Of a stretch of DNA of 64,000 bases, positions 59,725 to 64,000 are shown piece after piece (position 1 is the first letter of the stretch; each line of letters begins with the position of its first letter). The position numbers were made by a program, and so were the translations under genes. Source of the stretch: Trebonia sp963773105. GTDB lineage: Bacteria; Actinomycetota; Actinomycetes; Streptosporangiales; Streptosporangiaceae. The notes below the pieces were generated by a model. It was not told the DNA's origin. It saw only the letters and a list, made by a program, of their open reading frames with translations, and made no database searches. The DNA lies in contig CAVZAA010000003.1 of assembly GCA_963773105.1 (NCBI GenBank), positions 1,426,001 through 1,490,000 of the forward strand, given 5' to 3'.

Positions 59725-60531
59725 ATGGATGGCCGGGTAGCGATCGTCACCGGTGCGAGCCGCGGTATCGGGCGGCACATCGCGGAACGATTCGCGGCCG
59801 AGGGGGCGGCCGTCGGACTGGTTGCGCGCACCGTCGCGCCCGGTACTTCGCGGCTTCCCGGCTCGCTCGACGAGGTCGTGGACCGGATCCTGGCCGGCGG
59901 CGGACGGGCGGTGGCCATCCCCGCCGACCTGACAGTCCCGGAAGACGTCGAGACGATCGTGGCCCGCGCGGAGCGGGCTCTGGGGCCGGTGGACACGCTG
60001 GTGAACAACGCCGGGGTGAACTTCTACGGTCCGGCCCTCGACCTGCCGTACCGGCGTTACTCGGTGATGTACCAGATCATGGTGCACACCCCGTTCCGGC
60101 TCACCCAGCTCGCGGTCCCCGGCATGGTCCAGCGCAGCCGGGGCTGGGTGCTGAACATCACCTCCAAGCAGGCCCGCCATCCGATCGGGCCGCCCTACCC
60201 GGGCTGGGCGAGCGACGGCTGCGTGGCCTACGGCATGTGCAAGGCGGCAGTGGACCGGCTGACTACGGGCCTGGCGGCGGAACTGTACGGCACGGGGGTC
60301 AGCGTCAACGCACTCGGCACTTCGGGGCTGGTGATGACGCCGGGCGTAGCCGTCGTCTCGCCCCACACGCCGGACAACGCCCCGGTCGAGCCGGACGAGG
60401 CCATGGCGGACGCCGCCCTGATGGTCTGCGGCGCAGCTCCCGGAACGATGACCGGCCGCATCGTCTACAGCATGGAAGTCCTCGGCCGGCCATTCCCGGA
60501 CGGACCGTGGGCGGTTTCCATGACTTACTAA
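59725..60531 (+). CDS. SDR family oxidoreductase
   Basis: A 268-residue SDR starting at ATG 59725 (GGGAT just upstream). Cofactor motif GASRGIG, NNAGVNFYG, and catalytic Tyr/Lys in CVAYGMCKAA. The region before this ATG remains open to 59593 but carries the operator-like motif and an unrelated sequence, so it is not included. It probably oxidises an alcohol made by the oxygenases, or the reverse. The P450 gene is 139 bases upstream. Confidence 0.88.
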   Translation: MDGRVAIVTGASRGIGRHIAERFAAEGAAVGLVARTVAPGTSRLPGSLDEVVDRILAGGGRAVAIPADLTVPEDVETIVARAERALGPVDTLVNNAGVNFYGPALDLPYRRYSVMYQIMVHTPFRLTQLAVPGMVQRSRGWVLNITSKQARHPIGPPYPGWASDGCVAYGMCKAAVDRLTTGLAAELYGTGVSVNALGTSGLVMTPGVAVVSPHTPDNAPVEPDEAMADAALMVCGAAPGTMTGRIVYSMEVLGRPFPDGPWAVSMTY

Positions 60532-60573
60532 ACGATTTTCAATTTCCGCTCTGTAGCCGAAGGAAGGCGCCCC

Positions 60574-61542
60574 ATGCGAGAGCTGCCACAGGCCGATCGC
60601 TTCTCCGACAATCGCGATGACAACCCTTACTGGAACGAGAGCGTCTGGTTCTCCTTCTCGGAGCCGACCAGCAGAATCCACGGCTTCGTCCAGTACTATT
60701 TCCGGCCGAACATGGGAATGCTCAACGGCGGACCGGTGATGTGGGATCCATCGGGCACTTTCCAATGGAACTGCCTTTACTACAACTGGAGCCACCTGCA
60801 GGCAATGCCACCCGGCGCCGAGAAGTTTGACATGACCGCCCGCAACTCCCTGTCAGTCAAAGTTGTTGAGCCGCTCGAACGCTACTCGATCCGATACGAC
60901 AAGGAGGGCTTCGAGCTCGATCTCGAATGGCGGGCCATCGGCCCGATCCACGAACTCCGGACCGCGGACGCAGGCCAGCAGGCGACTGGCCGCTTTCACC
61001 TCGAGCAGCCCGGGCGCATGCGCGGGACGATCCGGCGCGACGGCCAGGAGATCGCCGTCAACTGCTACTCGATGCGGGACACGTCCTTCGGCCCGCGCGA
61101 GTACGAGTCACTGGCCAGCGGCGGCTACTTCTGGGGCATCGCGCGAGACAGCTCATTCCACGCGATCGCCATGAGCGCAGCCGGCCAACAGGACGCCGAG
61201 AAACACGGCCTAAAAGGCAGCGAACAGCACGTCATCGGCGGCTTCATCTGGAAAGACGGAAAAATGTCCAGCCTCGTCTCCGGGACCCGCCGGGTGACCC
61301 AGTACGGCGCCTTCGGGCCCCGCCGCGTCCTGTTCGAGGCCATCGACGACCTCGGACGGACGATCAGCGCCGTCGGCCGGATCGACGACGGACTTGTCTT
61401 CACCGGCTATACCGACCACACCGTCGTCTGGTCTCTCGTCGAATGGGACTGGGACGGATCGACGCACTGGGGCGACAACCAGGAGTTCTGCTCGGCTGTG
61501 AAATTCCGCCAGGTCGCCCGCGGCGAACTCCCTCTGGGCTGA
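60574..61542 (+). CDS. CrtC/AttH-like (DUF7064-type) protein
   Basis: A 322-residue protein with no signal peptide. It has an N-terminal lipocalin-like half (WFSFSEPTSRIHGFVQYYFRPN) and a C-terminal half with RVTQYGAFGPRRVLFE and WSLVEWDWDG. The layout fits the CrtC/AttH/DUF7064 group seen in steroid and terpenoid catabolic clusters. Enzyme activity is unproven for most members, though some act as hydratases. It follows the SDR gene by 42 bases and may be cotranscribed. Confidence 0.65.
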   Translation: MRELPQADRFSDNRDDNPYWNESVWFSFSEPTSRIHGFVQYYFRPNMGMLNGGPVMWDPSGTFQWNCLYYNWSHLQAMPPGAEKFDMTARNSLSVKVVEPLERYSIRYDKEGFELDLEWRAIGPIHELRTADAGQQATGRFHLEQPGRMRGTIRRDGQEIAVNCYSMRDTSFGPREYESLASGGYFWGIARDSSFHAIAMSAAGQQDAEKHGLKGSEQHVIGGFIWKDGKMSSLVSGTRRVTQYGAFGPRRVLFEAIDDLGRTISAVGRIDDGLVFTGYTDHTVVWSLVEWDWDGSTHWGDNQEFCSAVKFRQVARGELPLG

Positions 61543-61567
61543 TCGATTCGCGAATCGGGGAACGACG

Positions 61568-62269
61568 TTGGCAGGAAACATTATCATTGTCAATGGCACC
61601 TCAGGCGCCGGCAAATCGACCACCTGCGAGCTTTTCGCCAAGCGGCGCCAGGACTTCTGGCTGCTATTCGGCATCGACCACTTCCTGGCGAACTCATTCC
61701 CGCCCCGATACAGCCATCATGGCCCCGAAGCAAAGCAGGGGATCTACGCTCACCCAGTTGACGAGAGCTACCGAGACGGAACCGGAACCCTGCGCTGGAG
61801 CTTCGGCGACAAAGGCTGGCAGGCGATTCGCACTTACCACGAATGGATCGCCGCTGCGTCCCGCCAAGGATGCAACATCATCGTCGATCACCTGCTGATG
61901 ACCGATCCGCCGGTGCTGCAGGACTGCGTCTGGCGATTCACCGGTCTCCCCGTCCTGCTCGTCACGCTGAAGCCCGACCGCGACGTGCTCATGGATCGGG
62001 TGGCGAACCGCACCATGGACAAGCGCCTCCCGGCTTCCGAGATCTACGGCGACGACGGACTCCGGCAAGCGGTCGAGAAACTCAACCGCCTCCGCCCCTG
62101 GTTCTACGACACCGTCTACGCCAACGACGTATGCGATCTGGAGATCGACACCGTGCAGCACGACCCGGGGCACGTATGCGACCTCATCGACCAGCGGCTG
62201 GCCGACGGACCGGGAACGTCCTTCGAAGCTCTCCGCCTGCGATTCCCCAGACCGCCTCTTGCCGGGTGA
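61568..62269 (+). CDS. Chloramphenicol phosphotransferase-like kinase
   Basis: A 233-residue P-loop kinase of the chloramphenicol 3-O-phosphotransferase type. The P-loop NGTSGAGKS is at residues 9-17. The catalytic Asp is in FGIDHF and the LID region has RVANRTMDKRLP. The start is TTG 61568 after GGGGAA. Such proteins confer antibiotic resistance in producers, but they also phosphorylate other small molecules. Being last in a catabolic run makes a substrate-activation role possible. It ends 16 bases from the convergent acyl-CoA dehydrogenase gene. Confidence 0.8.
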   Translation: MAGNIIIVNGTSGAGKSTTCELFAKRRQDFWLLFGIDHFLANSFPPRYSHHGPEAKQGIYAHPVDESYRDGTGTLRWSFGDKGWQAIRTYHEWIAAASRQGCNIIVDHLLMTDPPVLQDCVWRFTGLPVLLVTLKPDRDVLMDRVANRTMDKRLPASEIYGDDGLRQAVEKLNRLRPWFYDTVYANDVCDLEIDTVQHDPGHVCDLIDQRLADGPGTSFEALRLRFPRPPLAG

Positions 62270-62284
62270 GTGCGTCCGGGCAGG

Positions 62285-63427
62285 CTAGCGGTAGCGCGCC
62301 GCCAGGCGCCTCCGGTGCGTCGCCGGGGCGCCGAACAGCGAGCGGTTAAGCGCCGCCCGCTTCAGGAAGCGGTGGATACCGCTCTCCCACGTGTACCCGA
62401 TGCCTCCGTGCAGCTGCATCGCCTGGCCGGCGACGCCGACCGCGGCCTCGCACGCGTACGCCTTCGCCATTGACGCCGCCACGCTCGCGTCAGCCGCCTG
62501 CACGCCGTCCGGATCGCCGACGGCGGCCCCGTCACCTGCCAGCGCGAACACCGCCGCGGTCACGAGCTGGCGGGAGACGCGGACCTGGACAAGCATGTCG
62601 GCGCAGGCGTGCTTGACCGCCTGGAACGAGCCGATCGGCCGGCCGAACTGCTCACGCACCCGCGCGTAGCCGACGGTGGCGTCGAGCATCGCCTCGCTGA
62701 GCCCCAGGCTGTCACACGCGACCGCGACGGCGGCGCGGTCGAGCAAGCGGCTGACGGCGGACCGCGGATCGCCCGCGAACCGCCAGGCCTGACCCTTCGA
62801 GACCTCGGCCCCGTCCGCTCGCACCATGGCCAGCCGCCGGGTCTCGTCCACGACCGGCTGCGGCTCGACGACCAGCCCGGCCGCGCCCGGGTCAACCGCG
62901 ACGATCACCGGCGCGCCGACTTCCGCCCCGCGGGCGAGTACGAGCAGCCTGCCGCCCTCCGCCGCGTCGGGCACGAAGGCGGCCTGGCCGTGCAGCCGCA
63001 GCCCGCCGCCGGACCGCTCCAGCCGGAACGGCACGCGGTCAGCGGCCTCATCGCCGTCCGTGGGCACCGCGCCGTCCGCCAGCACGGCGACCGGCATCTC
63101 GTCGCCCGCCACGGCCCGGCGGAGCAGTGCGTCCCGGTCCGGGGACGGCGCCAGCTCGCACAGCGTCCCCGTGCCGAGCACGGTCGACCCGAGGTACGGG
63201 GCGCACGCCGCCGTCCGGCCGAGCTCCTCCGCGATCACGGCCACCTCGGCGAACGTCGCGTCCGCGCCGTCTAGGGCGGACGGCACCTCCAGGCCGAGCC
63301 AGCCGGACGAAGCCAGCAGGCCCCAGCCGGGCGCCGCGGCCGGGCCCAGCTTGCCAAGCAGTTCGCGCGCGACGACCCGCAGCTCCTCGCGCGCCTCGGC
63401 GAGCTCAGCACCGGTACTTGTCGTCAT
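62285..63427 (-). CDS. Acyl-CoA dehydrogenase (shorter, possibly non-catalytic subunit)
   Basis: A 380-residue protein. Its C-terminal helical domain has VGVAGQAMQLHGGIGYTWE, the family motif, and the N-terminal and beta domains are recognisable (RVREQFGRPIGSFQAVKH). The usual catalytic Glu region is not evident, so it may be the beta-type subunit of an alpha2beta2 dehydrogenase with the neighbouring gene, as in steroid side-chain degradation (FadE pairs). ATG 63427 overlaps the stop of the upstream acyl-CoA dehydrogenase by 4 bases. The earlier in-frame ATG at 63541 adds unrelated residues. Confidence 0.85.
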   Translation of the reverse strand: MTTSTGAELAEAREELRVVARELLGKLGPAAAPGWGLLASSGWLGLEVPSALDGADATFAEVAVIAEELGRTAACAPYLGSTVLGTGTLCELAPSPDRDALLRRAVAGDEMPVAVLADGAVPTDGDEAADRVPFRLERSGGGLRLHGQAAFVPDAAEGGRLLVLARGAEVGAPVIVAVDPGAAGLVVEPQPVVDETRRLAMVRADGAEVSKGQAWRFAGDPRSAVSRLLDRAAVAVACDSLGLSEAMLDATVGYARVREQFGRPIGSFQAVKHACADMLVQVRVSRQLVTAAVFALAGDGAAVGDPDGVQAADASVAASMAKAYACEAAVGVAGQAMQLHGGIGYTWESGIHRFLKRAALNRSLFGAPATHRRRLAARYR

Positions 63428-64000
63428 GCCGCTGGCTCCCTTGGCAGGCCAAGTCCGCGCTCGGCGATGATGGTCCGCTGGATTTCGCTGGTGCCGCCGG
63501 GGATCGTCCACTCCCAGGAGCCGATGAAGTCGAGCAGCCACGCGCCGGACTCCCAGCCGCTCGACGCCGGCTTGCGCAGCGCCGTCTGCCCGGGCAGCCC
63601 GGCCGCCTCGGTGCCGAAGTCGGTCATCCGCTGCAGCAGCTCGCTGTAGTACAGCTTCACGATCGATGCGTCGGCCGGGCCCGCCTTGCCGGCCTGGTGA
63701 CGTTCCACCAGGTCGCGGCAGAGTGCCCGCAGCCCGCTGATCTCGGTCTCGAACGCCGCCAGCCGGTCGGCGACCCGCGAGTCACCCAGCAGCTGCTGCC
63801 GCGAGCACGCCTCGACCAGCCAGCGGAAGCCCGCGTTGCCCAGTCGTTCGGCCAGCTCCACCATGGTCAGCCCGCGTTCGGCGCCGAGGGTTTCCTGCGC
63901 CACCCGCCACCCCTCATTCTCGGGACCGACCAGGTTGACCGCGGGGATCGCGACGTCGTTGAGGAAGATCTCGCAGAAGTGGGACTCGCCGACCGCGTTC
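63424..64000 (-). CDS. Acyl-CoA dehydrogenase, C-terminal part
   Basis: The gene runs off the right edge. About 190 residues are visible, beginning ESHFCEIFLNDVAIPAVNLVG and then GWRVAQETLGAERG, and ending WTIPGGTSEIQRTIIAERGLGLP, the classic C-terminal acyl-CoA dehydrogenase signature. It overlaps the following acyl-CoA dehydrogenase gene and forms a probable heteromeric pair, like steroid-catabolic FadE proteins. It is incomplete at its N-terminus. Confidence 0.9.
   Translation of the reverse strand, partial: NAVGESHFCEIFLNDVAIPAVNLVGPENEGWRVAQETLGAERGLTMVELAERLGNAGFRWLVEACSRQQLLGDSRVADRLAAFETEISGLRALCRDLVERHQAGKAGPADASIVKLYYSELLQRMTDFGTEAAGLPGQTALRKPASSGWESGAWLLDFIGSWEWTIPGGTSEIQRTIIAERGLGLPREPAA

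Noticed and set aside
1..64000. tRNA, rRNA, CRISPR arrays, IS elements, integrases and attachment sites
   Set aside because: None were seen on reading either strand. Small RNA genes without a clear terminator cannot be excluded by eye.

Overview
The window is about 70% G+C and comes from an actinomycete. The evidence is frequent GTG/TTG starts and 4-base start/stop overlaps, an actinobacterial gas-vesicle gene set with GvpO, a DUF574-type methyltransferase, F420-type LLM and mycofactocin-type SDR oxidoreductases, and a sugar ABC transporter with no ATPase gene beside it. The genus cannot be resolved from sequence alone. No rRNA, tRNA, CRISPR array, transposase or integrase was seen.

Left part (1-25 kb). 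At 1-6.8 kb is a sugar-acid or polyol type catabolic run: unknown protein, frameshifted FAD oxidoreductase, IlvD/Edd dehydratase, zinc dehydrogenase and two SDRs. It is followed by a methyltransferase, a FadR-type GntR regulator and pyrD. At 9.9-15.9 kb is a complete amino-sugar operon: lipoprotein, two permeases, ROK repressor, ROK kinase and NagB deaminase. A Uma2-type protein follows. At 16.9-21.7 kb lie an acyl-CoA-dehydrogenase-fold monooxygenase, a MetE-like protein and an unusual alpha/beta-hydrolase to CoA-transferase fusion, facing an amidohydrolase. An ABC-fold ATPase and an FGGY kinase close this part; the kinase 3' end is echoed downstream as GC-rich repeats.

Middle part (25-46 kb). 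Here are an FMN reductase, a zinc alcohol dehydrogenase, an esterase, a CmcJ/NvfI-like oxidoreductase, a 41-residue membrane peptide and an 842-residue membrane protein resembling a VirD4/TraG-type protein without a P-loop. They are followed by a beta-propeller lipoprotein, a GntR/UTRA regulator with MaoC hydratase and thiolase, a P-loop kinase with a zinc ribbon, a secreted beta-trefoil-like protein and a decayed gene. Next is an overlapping operon of ABC ATPase, permease with an extracytoplasmic tail, and a secreted YncE/phosphatase-family protein. A STAS plus zinc-ribbon protein lies divergent to a small winged-helix regulator around a perfect inverted repeat.

Right part (47-64 kb). A ten-gene gas-vesicle operon (47.5-52.9 kb) is preceded by a sigma-B-like promoter match. 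Then come a phosphotransferase, a broken SnoaL-like gene, and a catabolic cluster: LLM oxidoreductase, mycofactocin-type SDR, Rieske oxygenase, P450, SDR, CrtC/AttH-like protein, chloramphenicol-phosphotransferase-like kinase and two acyl-CoA dehydrogenases. The last runs off the window.

Two dispersed DNA elements stand out. A GGAACCAGGGTCCGTTCGA-like element recurs between genes across the window. A TGAGCGAGCGTTCAC-like element recurs upstream of three units in the right-hand catabolic cluster. Both look like regulon operators and are the best leads for new regulation here.
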